Shown: piece by piece, positions 36,021-49,892 of the stretch | Layout: the number at the start of each line of letters is the position of its first letter | Numbering within the stretch: the first letter of the stretch is position 1 | NCBI GenBank assembly: GCA_018127085.1 | Contig: CM030725.1 | Location: 186,001 to 250,000 of the forward strand | Direction of reading: 5' to 3' | Length of the DNA: 64,000 bases | DNA from: Pneumocystis sp. 'macacae' | Taxonomy: Eukaryota; Ascomycota; Pneumocystomycetes; Pneumocystales; Pneumocystaceae | Translations under genes and position numbers: made by a program | The notes under the pieces: model-generated | What the model was told of the DNA's origin: nothing | Seen by the model: the letters and a program-made list of their open reading frames with translations, nothing else | The model's database searches: none

Positions 36021-38534
36021 ATGGTAAGGTTATTTTTTATTTTTTATAAAAAAATAAAAAAAATATTAAGTAAAAGACTAATATATTGTGTTTTAGGCAG
36101 AATGTAAAATAAGTGTTCAATGAAAAAAATAAAAGTTAAAATTCTGTCCTAGGTATTGAAAATGTAAATAGAGATTTCCCTAGAATAAGAGATACAGAAA
36201 AAGAGAGTGATTTTGGCTTTGTAATATATTTTTTCATATTTTTTGTCTAAAAGATCATATAGGTATATTCTGTCTCTGGACCAATTGTAGTTGCAGAAAA
36301 AATGATAGATGTTTCTATGTATGAGCTTGTACGTATCTTTTATGTTTTTTTTTATTTTTTATTAATAATTTACGTAGGTAAGAGTTGGTTACTATGAGCT
36401 TCTGGGAGAAGTAATTTCAATTAATTATGATAAAGCAACAATTCAGGTTTATGAAGAAACAGGTATGATTCCTTATTTTTGTTTTTTTTTTTTTTTGCAT
36501 GTTTTACTATATAATATAGCGGGTGTTGCAGTGGGTGATGTATTAAATTATATCATATATTCTTGTTTAATAACATTCATAGCCTGTACTCCGGACGCAT
36601 AAACCTCTATCTGTAGAGCTGGGACCAGGATTGTCCTCTAAAATATATGATGGCGTACAGCGGTCTCTTCAAACAATTCAATCAAAATCTCAAAGTATTT
36701 ATATTCCTCGAGGTATTGTTACTGACGCTTTGGATCGACATATTCAATATGAATTTCTGCCTTCTGACCTCAGAGTTGGTGATCACGTTACGGGTGGTGA
36801 TATATATGGATCAGTTTATGAAAATTCTTTTCTTTCTGAACATAAAATTTTACTTCCACCTAAAGCTAAGGGAACCATTACATATCTTGCTGAAAAAGGA
36901 TCTTATGCTGTTGACGTATGCTATTATACTTCTTAATATTTTATTTTCATGATATTTAAGGAAAAAATTATTGAACTCGAGTTTTTTGGTAAAAAAACAT
37001 CATATTGCATGTATCATATGTGGCCTGTTCGAATCCCTCGTCCTGTAGCCGAAAAGATTTCACCGAGTACTCCATTGCTTACTGGTCAGCGTGTTTTAGA
37101 TGCATTATTTCCGTAAGTATATAGTTTTATATAACATTAATAATATTATTGTAGTTGTGTTCAGGGTGGAACAACTGCAATTCCTGGTGCATTTGGTTGC
37201 GGAAAAACAGTTATTTCTCAATCTTTATCTAAATATTCTAATTCAGATTTTATTGTTTATGTTGGATGTGGTGAAAGAGGTAACGAAATGGCAGAAGTAT
37301 TAATGGATTTTCCTCAAGTAAAAACATTTTTATATTTATAGTTACTAAAATGTTAAAGCTGTCAATTGAAATTAATGGAAAAAAGGAATCTATTATGAAA
37401 AGGACTACTCTTGTTGCAAATACATCAAATATGCCTGTAGCTGCTCGTGAAGCATCTATATACACTGGAATTACTCTTTCAGAGTATTTTAGGGATCAAG
37501 GGAAAAATGTTGCAATGATGGCGGACTCTACATCAAGATGGGCAGAGGCTCTCCGTGAAATATCAGGGTAAAATACTTTCTTATAATATTTGAAAAACTT
37601 AATTATTGTAGTCGTCTTGCGGAGATGCCTGCTGACTCTGGATATCCAGCTTATCTTGGTGCTAAGGTATAATTATATTGTTAAAACATACATAGTCTTA
37701 ATCAGGATAGTTGGCATTATTCTATGAACGTGCTGGAAAAGTTATATGCTTAGGAAATCCTCGAAGAGAAGGTAGTATTTCTATAGTTGGTGCAGTATCG
37801 CCACCTGGGGGAGATTTTTCTGATCCTGTAACATCTTCAACACTTGGTATCGTTCAAGTATTTTGGGGACTAGACAAAAAACTTGCTCAAAGAAAACATT
37901 TTCCTTCTATTAACTGGAATGTATCATATTCTAAATATGAAGTATCTGTTTTTTTATATTTTGAATTTTCTTATTTTTGCAGAATACCTTACAGCCTTGG
38001 TATGATGAAAATTATCCTGGTTTTGTGGAGACTCGTAATCAAATAAAAGAAATATTGCAAAAAGAAGAAGGTCTGTTATAATTAAATATACAGATCTATA
38101 AATCATTTAATGTTTTTAGAAATGATAGAAATTATTAGATTGGTCGGAAGAAATGCACTATCTGAAAGTGATAAAGTTACTTTAGATATTGCTGGATTAA
38201 TTAAAAATGATTTTCTTCAACAGTAAATAAAAATAATTTTTAGAAAAAAACTAAATAAGATTTTAGAAATGGATATAGTAAGTGGGATAGTTATTGTCCT
38301 ATTTGGAAAACATTTTATATGATGAAGATTATAGTCAGCTATTATCAACAAGCATTAAATATTGTAGAAAATTATAATATTCCTTGGAACAAAGTGCGAG
38401 AAAGCACATTGGAAGTTTTTCAAAAGATTAGTTTCATGAAATTCGAAGTTCCAGAAAATAAAGAAGAAGTATCAGCACACTATGAAAAACTTTTAACAGA
38501 AGTTTCGGAATGTTTTCGAATAATTACCGAATAA
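36021..38534 (+). CDS. VMA1: V-type ATPase catalytic subunit A
   Basis: Catalytic subunit of the vacuolar proton pump. Exon 1 is only the ATG; it joins to [28 protein letters not shown] and [13 protein letters not shown]. Seen in order: IQVYEET, IPRGIV, the P-loop [72 protein letters not shown] and [18 protein letters not shown]. About 610 residues and twelve or more exons. The CGERGNEM site, which houses the VMA intein in some yeasts, is uninterrupted. Ends SECFRIITE. Convergent with SAP61. Confidence 0.96.
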
Positions 38535-38709
38535 ATAATTTTGCAAATGATAAAAATTTCATTTATATTTTTATTAAGATTACTATGTTATTTGATATTA
38601 AACGCTTGTTGCATTTTAAGATATCATGTTTTATTTTTTTATATAATTATTTGTTAATTCTTAATATTTACAATAAAAATAGCTAAGATTATTGCTCTTT
38701 GCTTTCTAT

Positions 38710-40474
38710 TTACAGTAGACCTTGGTTTTTTAAATCATTGTAAACTTTCTCTGACATTACATTTCCTTGATCGTCTTCCATTTCAATAGTTGATTCAAGG
38801 AGTCGATCATTATTTTTTTTATCTAGTTTAAGTTTCTCCCATACTATTTAGTAATTATTATTGGAAAGATTAATAAATTTTATGCTTACATGCCAATGCA
38901 TCATCAATACTAGTAATTTCTTTAAAAAGAACAGAATTCTGAATCCCTAAACAACGAAGTCCATGAACATGTCTCCATTCCTATAAATTTTAGTATATAT
39001 TGTAAGTTAAGATATTTACAAACCATAAAATGCTTATCAAATGCTTTTCTTCCCATGTATATAAAATTCCCACAAATTTCACAAGGATATTCAACGCCCA
39101 AACCGTGTAATTTCCATAACCAATATGGGATTGGTTTTCCATCCCATCCAAGAGGCAATTTTAATGGATTCCATATCCTATCCTCATCTTTAGTTTCTTC
39201 TACAACGGTCTCTTCATTTTCAGCAGCCTCAAGCTCAGCCTACGTATTTAAAAGATATTTTTCATATATGAAAACAAAATACCTGACGTTCTCTATCTGT
39301 TAATGTTTGTTTACGAACAACATTCCGTTTTGTTGCTTCTCGTTCACCATTTAAAAGAAGAGAAAGTCTTTGAATAAAGTATTCTTTTTTAGAAATTACA
39401 CGTTTCTTTAAAATATCTATTTTCGGATGTCTCTGAATTTCATTGGAATTTTCATTTACCATTTCACCTTCTTTATTTATGCTTTTTCTAGCTTCTTCTG
39501 CTTTTTTATGTTTCTTGCTCATAAGATGAGCATCATAGACTGATTTTTTTGAGTAATTTTTATTACATGCATCACAAAAAATATCCTCAATAAGACCTGT
39601 ATTTACTGTAGGAACAATAGATTCAAGGAGCTTCCCAGAATCCCATTCTTTATTAAAATCTGCCTCAATTGTAGAAAAAATTTTGTTATGATCTTGCAAA
39701 GGATTAATACGTTTATAAAATGATTCTAAATATGATTCTAGATTCGTAAGATATCTAGAATCCAATTAGTGGAATTTGTATTTATTTATTTTAAATAGTT
39801 TATACTTAAAGTAATTTTCATTTTTGATACGTGAATTAATACTTGAAAACTTATCATAAAAATCGAGATACTTAGTATAAGAAATGTATTTAACTCCTTT
39901 TAAATTCAGCCACTGCTCATGCAGTGTATTTAAATCAAGAAAACGTCCATAACTTTCTTCTCCAGAAAATATCTTGGAAATTTCTATACAGGTAAGATTT
40001 TTATCGATATATCATACAAATCTCAACCATCTTCATCTTCTGGTCGTTTTTTATATAATTCTTCAAAATTTTCGACTTTTTCATTGGGATATCTTCTATG
40101 AAAATCCTTAATTTCCTTCAACTGTCGATAAAATTCCTCAAATTCACTTCCGGATGCTGTCAATATTTCATTTATACTTTGCGTTCTAAAACAAAAATTA
40201 GCATGCAAAAATCTTCCAAATAAAAAAATTACTTGTCTTTATTTGTATAAATGTCCAAAAGCTTTTTACTTTGTTCTGCAATTCGATCAAGGAATTTTGC
40301 AACATCATGTTCTTGAGATAATCTATCTTTAATCTAAAAAAACGTATAAATCAATTCTAACTGCTTAAAAAATAATACCTTTGAACTTTCTTTTGATAAA
40401 CGATCTGCAATAGCCTGTTCGAGGCGCTCAATATCTTCATGATAAGTACGTTGACGCTCTAAAAGACTTTCCAT
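38710..40474 (-). CDS. sap61: splicing factor 3a subunit 3 (Sap61/SF3a60)
   Basis: U2 snRNP component needed for pre-spliceosome assembly. N-terminus [20 protein letters not shown] is the family's start. Then [32 protein letters not shown] text, a C2H2 finger ([24 protein letters not shown]), the long helix with [10 protein letters not shown] and the C-terminal second finger [21 protein letters not shown] followed by [13 protein letters not shown]. It ends with [15 protein letters not shown]. About 490 residues in eight or so exons. Confidence 0.95.
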
Positions 40475-40853
40475 TATTTTTTTGACGTTGCGAGAACCAT
40501 TCGAAATTTCAACTTAAAAAAAGAATTAAATATAATTTAGAGATAATTATTGTATAATATTCACCTTTTTTAAAAAAAGAATATAAATGATTAATTTGTT
40601 TTTTTCACTATTCTAAATTGCGAATAAAAAATTAATATTTATAGAATGTAAGGGGAATAAATATTAATATGAATTATTTTGAATTTTATTGAAATGTTTT
40701 TTTAAAAAATTATATAGCATTAAAGTGGCACTTATTTGGATCAGTAAATTATTCATGGATGTTTAAACTAAATAAACAAAATTATTAATATTTTTAGGGA
40801 ATTTAATTAAGGATCGTATTAAAATATGAATTATAAGTGAAAAAATCAGAGTA
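40475..40853. other. gap between SAP61 start and GCK kinase stop
   Basis: AT-rich, no further exon recognised. Likely SAP61 promoter plus kinase 3' UTR. Confidence 0.45.
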
Positions 40854-43146
40854 TTATGAAAATTGCCATCGACTTTTTAAGCCTTCGATCCATCGAATAT
40901 ATAATAATTCTGCGATAGGACTTCTTGTGTTTTGCGATAAAACATGTGATTTTATAGGTGATTTTTCGTTTGAAAAATCTTTTTTGGTCTTAATTGAAAT
41001 TTCTTCTAGTGATAAACACAAATCCAAATTGAATGCATTACAAAGCTCAGGATTGCTGTTATCTATTAACTGTCTTATTCATTAACAAAGTTGGGTAAAA
41101 CCTTTTTAATTTTTCAACAAGTTTGTGAACAAATAATGTTTCACCTTTTGGATTCAAAGATGCAAAACGGTACCAAGATTTTGCTAGTTCATTTAAAGCG
41201 TCAAAATGAATAAAGCTATTATTCTGGGATTTTAACTATTTTATTTGTTATTTATTAAAAAAACATAACGTTATACCTCTTCAATAGTCGGATTTAAGAT
41301 ATCATGATAAAATTTGCATTCTGAACCATTATTTGTTTCATCTAAAATTATTTCAGTTAAATTGGATTTAGTTATATGTGGTATTTCTTTTTTTTCATTG
41401 GCTGTATTATAATGTTATTATTATATACCATATAACTTTAAAAATATATACTAGAAATTATTAATTTAAATAAACTAACATAAAATTATACCCTTTTTCA
41501 TTTTTATTTTTCTTAAATGACGTATGTTTTTCTAAATTTTCAGAAGCAGATATATCTCTTGGAAGAAAGGTTTGACCATTGCGAGCATGTGTTTTGATTG
41601 TATCTGAGTTATCATAAATATTTAGATCAATTCGACGTAAAGCCTAAAAATATTAATTTAGAAAAATAAAAAGTTATAAAATTTTACAGTAGCTACTTCT
41701 TGAGTATTTTTTTGTACTGTTTCAATAAATTCATTTTCTAACGGAATGCTCGGTTTAATAGTATCAAAATTCCACTCTTCATGATTATTAACAGGTAGCG
41801 TATTTCTATAAATGTAAAATTAAAAAAAAACAAATCATTTATATTTATACATAGTTTCTGTATAAGTACGCTGAAGTCTATCTCCTCTTCTTACATCCCA
41901 TTCTTGTCGTCTTTCAAGAAGTTCTTGTAAAAGAGAAGATTTTCCAGCAGATTTGATAAATTTGTGTTTGAGGAGATCTTTAGCTGCAAAAAATTAATGA
42001 ATACAAAAGAAAAATTTAAATTTTTAACCTGACGGTCTAGCTCGCGCATCTTTAATTAAACATAAAGATACAAAATCTTTAAATTCTTTTGAATAATTTC
42101 CTTCAAGAACAGGAGGTTTTGCCTTCGGAATAAGAAAGAGAACTCTCATTGGATGATATTCCGAAAGAGGAGGTTCTCCACGAGCAAGTTCAATGGCAGT
42201 AATTCCAAGAGACCATACATCAGCCTAATAAAATCAAAAAATGGTAAGACATAAATGTGTTTAAGAAACTGTTTTTATTACTTTATAATCATAACCAGAT
42301 TGTCTAATAACCTCAGGTGCCATCCAAAACTGAAAAAATTAAAAAAAAGAAAATGTTTTTGATAAATACAGGAGTGCCAACAAAAGTATTACGACGTGAT
42401 TTATGACTTGATAATTGTGCAGCAACACCAAAATCAGCTTTATATACATTAGAGAAATGACAGAAATCCTTTTAAAAAGTAACCTAATTTAACTTGACCA
42501 GAAAACGATAGTAAAACATTTGCGGCTAAAGATAATAAATAATACAATATAAATAGATTCGATATTTTACCCTTAATATCTCTGTGTATCTACGATAATT
42601 CTAATAAGAAAAAACATAAAAAATATGTAAAGAGCAAATACCTTTCCTTCGCTATGTAAATAACAAAGACCTTCAAGAAGCTCCCTACAAAGAATCGCAA
42701 TTTGAGCTTCTGTAAAAGGACCCGGTTTGAGCTAGTAAATAGATAAACATTTTGAGGAAATGAAATATATTTTATACAAGATCAAGTGCAGAACCACCTG
42801 CCATATATTCCATGACTAAAAAGATAAATATCTAATACATTCACGCCAGAGATACCAATCCATAATTTATGTCCTTTAACAAATGAAGAATAATATTTTG
42901 TAACGTATCTACTATCACATCCACTCAAAAGTGAAATTTCTTTTTGTATTTCCGTAATATCATCATCAGTTGATTCTAAATCAATCTAGATCATTTATTA
43001 TTCATTTTCAACCACTTAGAAGAAAAAACCTGCTTAATTGCTACAATTTCTCCTGTTTTCCTACGCACTGCCTTCCATACTACACCAAATGACCCTGTCC
43101 CAAGCTTTTCAAGAAGCGTATATTGTGCATCAGTCATTGTCGTCAT
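40854..43146 (-). CDS. GCK-family Ste20-like protein kinase (Sid1/Nak1/Ppk11-like)
   Basis: Serine/threonine kinase of the germinal-centre-kinase group, which in fission yeast acts in septation or polarity pathways. The N-terminal kinase domain starts almost at residue 10: [72 protein letters not shown] and [20 protein letters not shown] divergent ~300-residue tail follows. An apparent stop at 41059 is bypassed: the next exon is coding ([15 protein letters not shown]...[19 protein letters not shown]) and closes at 40854. Either a 28-nt intron (GTTTTA) or a 50-nt intron (GTTGAA) joins it; I cannot decide. Which fission-yeast paralogue it matches is open. Confidence 0.88.
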
Positions 43147-44310
43147 TTTTCATCGTCAACAGCCTTATCCACATGACACGTGACATACTTAATGCATAAA
43201 TTTTTAGGTTTTTTATTAAAAGATTAAAAAAAGGAATCCTTAAATTAAAATTTTAAATGAATTATATAAAAAATATTTTGTTTGAATATAAAATTTTGTA
43301 CTTTATGAATAAATTGTTGTTTATATTTTTCTATTTAAAATTTATATGTTTTTAAAACAAAAGAACCAATGAAATAATATTTTATATATTTAAATAGCTA
43401 TATTTCTTTATAATTTATTTTCTATCTATAGAAAATCTCTTTTTATAATTTACGAAAAACTTAAATATATGAAAACTGTTTTTAGATTTTTTTAAAAATA
43501 AAATAAGCTATTTTATACATTTTTATAAATTAATTAAACAGTATTCTTTTACATAAAATATTACTATTTTAAATTTATTCTTATTTAGAAAGTTTGTCTT
43601 GTAAAAAAAATTCTAAATATTTGAATTAATGAAAATTTAAATTGAAATTTTAAATATTAAAATATAAATTCAATATTTTTAAATATTTATTTATATTTAA
43701 AGAACAGTATGTTTTTAAAGAAAAAAACTATTTATATTATTCTGAAATACTACTGTGAAATTAATTTTCATTTTTTTTTAATTTTTATTATTAATTTTCT
43801 ATATTTTTAGTCCTACTCAAAAACATTATAAAAGTAGGTTTGTATAAAAAATTAAAAATAATTAAAACAAAATAGAAATATTAGAAACCAAAACAATAAA
43901 AATATGTCTTGAAAATAATTTCACCTTTTTTTCAAAATCATCATAATAAAATTTTCTATTAAAAAGATACTGGTTTTTTATAAAAAATAAAAAAAAAACA
44001 TAAAATATTGTTAAAATCTATTAAACTTAAAAAAATCTGTAAATTTTTTTTTTAATTTCCTTTCAATTCATTAATAACATTCTTCTACCTTGTATTTCCA
44101 CGTATCAAAAGATACAAAAAAAATTCATAATCTATTCATCATAATCAATTATTTGAAATAGTATTGCCTTTTATCATAGCATTTTTCTTTTTCAAAAACT
44201 CATAATCTCTTTTTTCAACTAGACTTTGCATAACTTCAACGATAACCGTTGCTCAACATTTAAACGACACAAAATAACTACCATACAACCGTCAGAATTA
44301 AAAAAAGAGG
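43147..44310. other. 1.16 kb divergent gap, GCK kinase / VPS1
   Basis: Among the most AT-rich stretches in the window, with long A/T runs and no exon or RNA gene that I can support. The end nearest the kinase holds an E-box (annotated separately); the end nearest VPS1 (44200-44310) is less AT-rich and probably its 5' UTR. Confidence 0.5.
43177..43182. promoter_or_regulatory. CACGTG E-box
   Basis: CACGTG, in context GACACGTGACAT, sits 31 bp upstream of the kinase ATG. It matches the Cbf1/bHLH core. Function is inference from sequence only. Confidence 0.3.
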
Positions 44311-47075
44311 ATGTCAGGAGAAGCAAGCGCTCTTCGGGGAGCAGCAATGGATCCACATCTAATCAAAACAATCAACCGTTTGCAAGATGCGTTTTCGACG
44401 GTTGGAGTACAAAATCCAGTGGATCTTCCGCAAATTACAGTAAAAAAATTAAAGTTTTTTTTTTAAAAAAAGAAAATATTAACAAGAGAATATTAGGTAA
44501 TTGGATCACAATCGAGTGGAAAATCATCAGTGCTTGAAAATGTGGTTGGCCGAGATTTTCTCCCTCGTGGAACAGGCATCGGTAGGAGTTTTCGTTTTAG
44601 AATAAGCAATTAACTCTATTAGTGACACGCAGACCGTTGGTTTGTGATTTTTGTATAGTTAAAACTGAAAACTGATAGTTAATATTTAGGTGTTACAATT
44701 GATTCATCGTCCAGCAATAAAAAATCATGAAAATTCAACAGAAGAAAAGTCACTGGAACTAAATGGCGATATCAATCCAGATGAGTGGGGAGAGTTTTTA
44801 CATCTTCCAGGGCGAAAATTTCATGATTTTAATGAGATACGAGAAGAAATTATCCGTGAAACAGAATCAAAAACGGGTTCAAAAGGCATTAGTCCGATTC
44901 CTATTAAGTAATAATTATAGATTCTTTAATTTGTCTTTAATGTATATAGCCTTCGTATATACAGTCCTAATGTACTAACATTAACATTGGTGGACTTACC
45001 AGGGTTAACAAAAGTTCCGTAAGTCTTATCTTTTATTATGAACATATTAATATATAAAAATAGTGTAGGTGATCAACCAAAAGTAGGTTTTCAGATTTGA
45101 AAGAAAATAATTTTAATATTTAAGCCAGGATATCGAAAAACAGATTAGAGAAATGATTTTAAAATATATAAGTAAACCAAATGCGATTATTCTTGCAGTT
45201 ACAGCAGCAAATACGGATCTTGCAAATTCAGATGGGTTGAAATTGGCACGAGAGGTAGATCCAGAAGGTCGGATTTCTTAAATATTTATAATCTTATATT
45301 TATTTTAATACAGGAACACGAAGTATTGGTGTTTTGACAAAAATTGATCTTATGTATTTTTCTTTATTATTATCAAATTTATAGTACCTTATATTTAGGG
45401 ATAAAGGGACAGATGTCGTAGATATCCTTGCTGGAAGAGTTATTCCTTTACGACTCGGATATGTTCCAGTGGTTAATAGAGGACAAAGAGATATTGATCA
45501 AAAAAAAGCCATTTCTGCTGCTCTTGAGTATGAGAGGGAGTATTTTGAAAGTCATCCATCCTATCGTTCTAAAGTCCAATATTGCGGCACGCCATTTCTC
45601 GCAAGAAAACTCAATATTGTAATTTATTGTTTTTTTTTTTTTTATATTTTTTTAACAACTATAGATTCTTATGCATCATATTCGTAATACTTTACCTGAA
45701 ATTAAAGCTAAAATATCATCTGCCCTTACAAAGTATCAATCAGAACTTGCACAACTGGGTGATTCTCTTCTTGGAAATAGTGCAAATATTGTACTTAATA
45801 TTATTACTGAATTTTGTAATGAATATAGAACAATTCTTGAAGGAAATAGTCAAGATCTTTCTAGTCTTGAACTTTCTGGAGGAGCTAGAATTAGCTTTGT
45901 ATTTCACGAACTTTATGCAAATGGTGTTAAAGCAATTGATCCTTTCGATCAAATTAAAGATACTGATATTAGAACTATTTTATATAACTCATCAGGTTCA
46001 TCTCCTGCTTTATTTGTTGGAACAGCTGCCTTTGAAGTAATTATAAAACAACAAATACGAAGACTTGAAGAACCTAGTATAAAATGTATTAATCTTATAT
46101 ACGATGAATTAGTGCGTATATTAACACAGTTACTGGCAAAACAAGTAAGTGGTTATTTAAGTGAAAAATAATTTAAACGTTTAGCTGTTTAAACGATATC
46201 CTTTACTAAGAGAGAGATTTCATCAAGTCGTTATTAATTTTTTTAAGAAAGCTATGCAACCAACACACAAACTTGTACAAGACTTAATTTCGTAATTCTA
46301 TACTTTTTATACTAAATTTATTCTTAATTTTTCCTAGAATGGAAGCATGTTATATAAACACAGCACATCCAGACTTCCTTAATGGTCATCGGGTAATGGC
46401 GTATATATTTTTTTTTTTCTAATTTAATTAGGCTATGGCTATTGTAAACGAAAAAATTAACCAGTCAAAACCTGTTCAGCTTGATCCTAAAACAGGAAAG
46501 CCATTGCCAGTAACAGCAAAAGATACATCGAGTTCTTCGTATTTAGATTCAGGAGACAATGGGGGGTTTTTTGGAAGCTTTTTTGCATCTAAAAACAAAA
46601 AAAAAATGGCAGCCATGGATGCTGTATGTTTTATAATTACAAATACATTTATTAATTCTACATCATAGCCTCCGCCTGTTTTAAAGGCATCAGGAACATT
46701 ATCTGAAAGAGAGACAATCGAAACAGAAGTAATAAGTAAGTTTCTTACTTTTAGGTATATTGTTTTCAATAATATAGAGCTCCTTATTAATTCATATTTT
46801 AACATTGTACGACGTACAGTAATTGATATGGTTCCAAAAGCTATTATGTACAATCTAGTTATGTAAGTTATCTCTAAATAAATTATTTTATTTTCTCTTA
46901 AAATTATAGGTATTCAAAAGAAGGCATGCAGAAAGAATTACTTGAAAATCTTTATAAAACCGACGTTTTGGATGATATTCTTAAGGAAAGTGAATATACC
47001 ATTCAAAGAAGAAAAGAATGTGTACGCATGGTAGAAAGTTTAACTCAAGCAAGCGAAATTGTCGCTTCTGTATAA
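44311..47075 (+). CDS. VPS1: dynamin-like GTPase Vps1
   Basis: Large GTPase for vacuolar/endosomal sorting and peroxisome division. GTPase motifs: G1 [10 protein letters not shown] (after an intron of about 60 nt whose acceptor restores ITVIGSQSS), G2 with RGTGIVTRRPL, G3 [15 protein letters not shown]4 TKIDLMD. The middle and GED regions are present (e.g. [11 protein letters not shown] and [16 protein letters not shown]), with no PH domain, as expected for Vps1. A Ser/Gly insert ([12 protein letters not shown]) lies before the GED. About 690 residues. Start [10 protein letters not shown] at 44311 gives a normal N-terminus before [16 protein letters not shown]. Confidence 0.95.
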
Positions 47076-47475
47076 AATAGAATTTTAAAATCACATACTA
47101 TTACTAATTTTCTAAAAAATATTTTATTTTTAATTCCAAGTTTGAAACATAATTAAATTAAATTTATTATTTCCTATTGCCAAAAATATATATTTCATAC
47201 ACAATCATAATTAGATATTTTAAGTTTTATATTATATATTTGTAATATTAAATTTTATTTATAATTATTTGATTTAAAAAATAATTCAAATATTTTTGAA
47301 ACTTTCATCTTAAAAATATAGAAAATATTATAATTATAAAAACTTATAAAAACAACGGCCACGTAAATAAATTGAAGAAGTAGCGATAGAGTTTTCCCTG
47401 TTATTAAATGAATTATGTAAATTTGTTTTCAAATTTTATCAAAAAGTTTTACAATTATCTTAAAACATCTCTTTA
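47076..47475. other. convergent gap VPS1 / TIM22
   Basis: AT-rich 3' UTR territory of both genes; no other signal seen. Confidence 0.5.
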
Positions 47476-48099
47476 TCAATTAGAACGAAGATAATAATCT
47501 ATAGCAGCACTAAATGCAGAAAATCCTAAACAACCTAATACAGCAGCTTTTGGTCCATTTTTTATTGTAAGTGCACCTCCAGTAAAACATCCAGCAGAAG
47601 CCCCATTGTATATATCATTTTTAGCTCGATACTGAAAATGGTATTAAAAAAAATAAAATCAAAATTTTTCTTACTGATTCAATGCAACATTCAGTTCCCG
47701 AAAAAATCGCACCAACTGTTGCAAAGTTTTTTGCTGATGACCATGAACGTTTTCCCATATCTTTGAAACCATATTTTAACTGTTCTTTAAATGGCTTATC
47801 GTATATTTTATAATCATTAGAGATATCTGTAGAAATAGAAGACATAAAAAGTCCTAAAAATAAGTTTTATAGTAAACCAGATATTTTTTACTACCAAAAA
47901 CTCCACCAATTACAAATCCAGTTCCTCCACTTAAAACAGATTTAAATAGACAACTTATCCATATAATTTAGAATTTCTTAAAAAAACATAATACGAACCT
48001 TTCTGCTAGAGAATTCATTTTCTGAATAATCTTTTGTTGTTGAATCTCTGTGTCTTGTTCTGATAAAGGACGAAAAACTCCTTGATCATATGGAAACAT
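47476..48099 (-). CDS. TIM22: Tim22, pore subunit of the carrier translocase
   Basis: Inner-membrane channel inserting carrier proteins. The N-terminus [16 protein letters not shown] leads to [28 protein letters not shown], whose Cys and GxxxG-rich first membrane segment is typical. Next come [31 protein letters not shown] and a last membrane part [38 protein letters not shown]. About 170 residues in four exons. The paired Cys (C in AESC and the CC of GTECC) fit the disulphide known in yeast Tim22. Tim17 and Tim23 are less like it. Confidence 0.92.
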
Positions 48100-48320
48100 T
48101 CTTTTTCATGAAAAAGGAAGATTCTAGAATAAAATATAATATAAAATATATGTTTTTATATTCTTTTATTCAAAAATGTATTTTTTGATGAAATCTACGT
48201 CAATTTCTTTTAATTTTTTTAAGGTTCTTATCAAGTTATCTTAACATCACGAAATTTAAAAAAGACAAAGTAGCTTAATAATTTTCGAAATTTTAAGTAA
48301 AAGACATATTTTATTGAAAT

Positions 48321-49634
<1,314 letters not shown>

Positions 49635-49892
49635 TCATTTATTAATATTTTATATTATGAATAAATATATTAAAAAACTATAGTATTTCTAAATAAAATT
49701 ATTTAATAATTTTTTAAATTTATTTAAAATTATTTCTTTAAAATGTTTATCATTTAAAAGATATATTTATGTTTAATAACAAACTTTTAACATATATCAT
49801 AATAATATTCCATAATTAATAAATTACAAAAACAACTATTTAATGTATATCTACTAAAACAGTAAAATACAATATAGTGCTTTTATAAAAAA

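Noticed and set aside
37021..37040. tRNA B-box-like GTTCGAATCCC
   Set aside because: It is inside a VMA1 exon (coding WPVRIPRP); no A-box, acceptor stem or cloverleaf is found around it.
37200..37320. possible VMA intein
   Set aside because: The [11 protein letters not shown] region is continuous apart from ordinary short introns; no intein blocks are present.
43147..44310. transposon, centromere-like or origin element in the long AT-rich gap
   Set aside because: No terminal repeats, transposase text or repeated units; high AT alone is not evidence in this genome.
45582..46040. 152-codon plus-strand ORF inside VPS1
   Set aside because: It is a different frame of the VPS1 exon, whose frame has clear dynamin homology.
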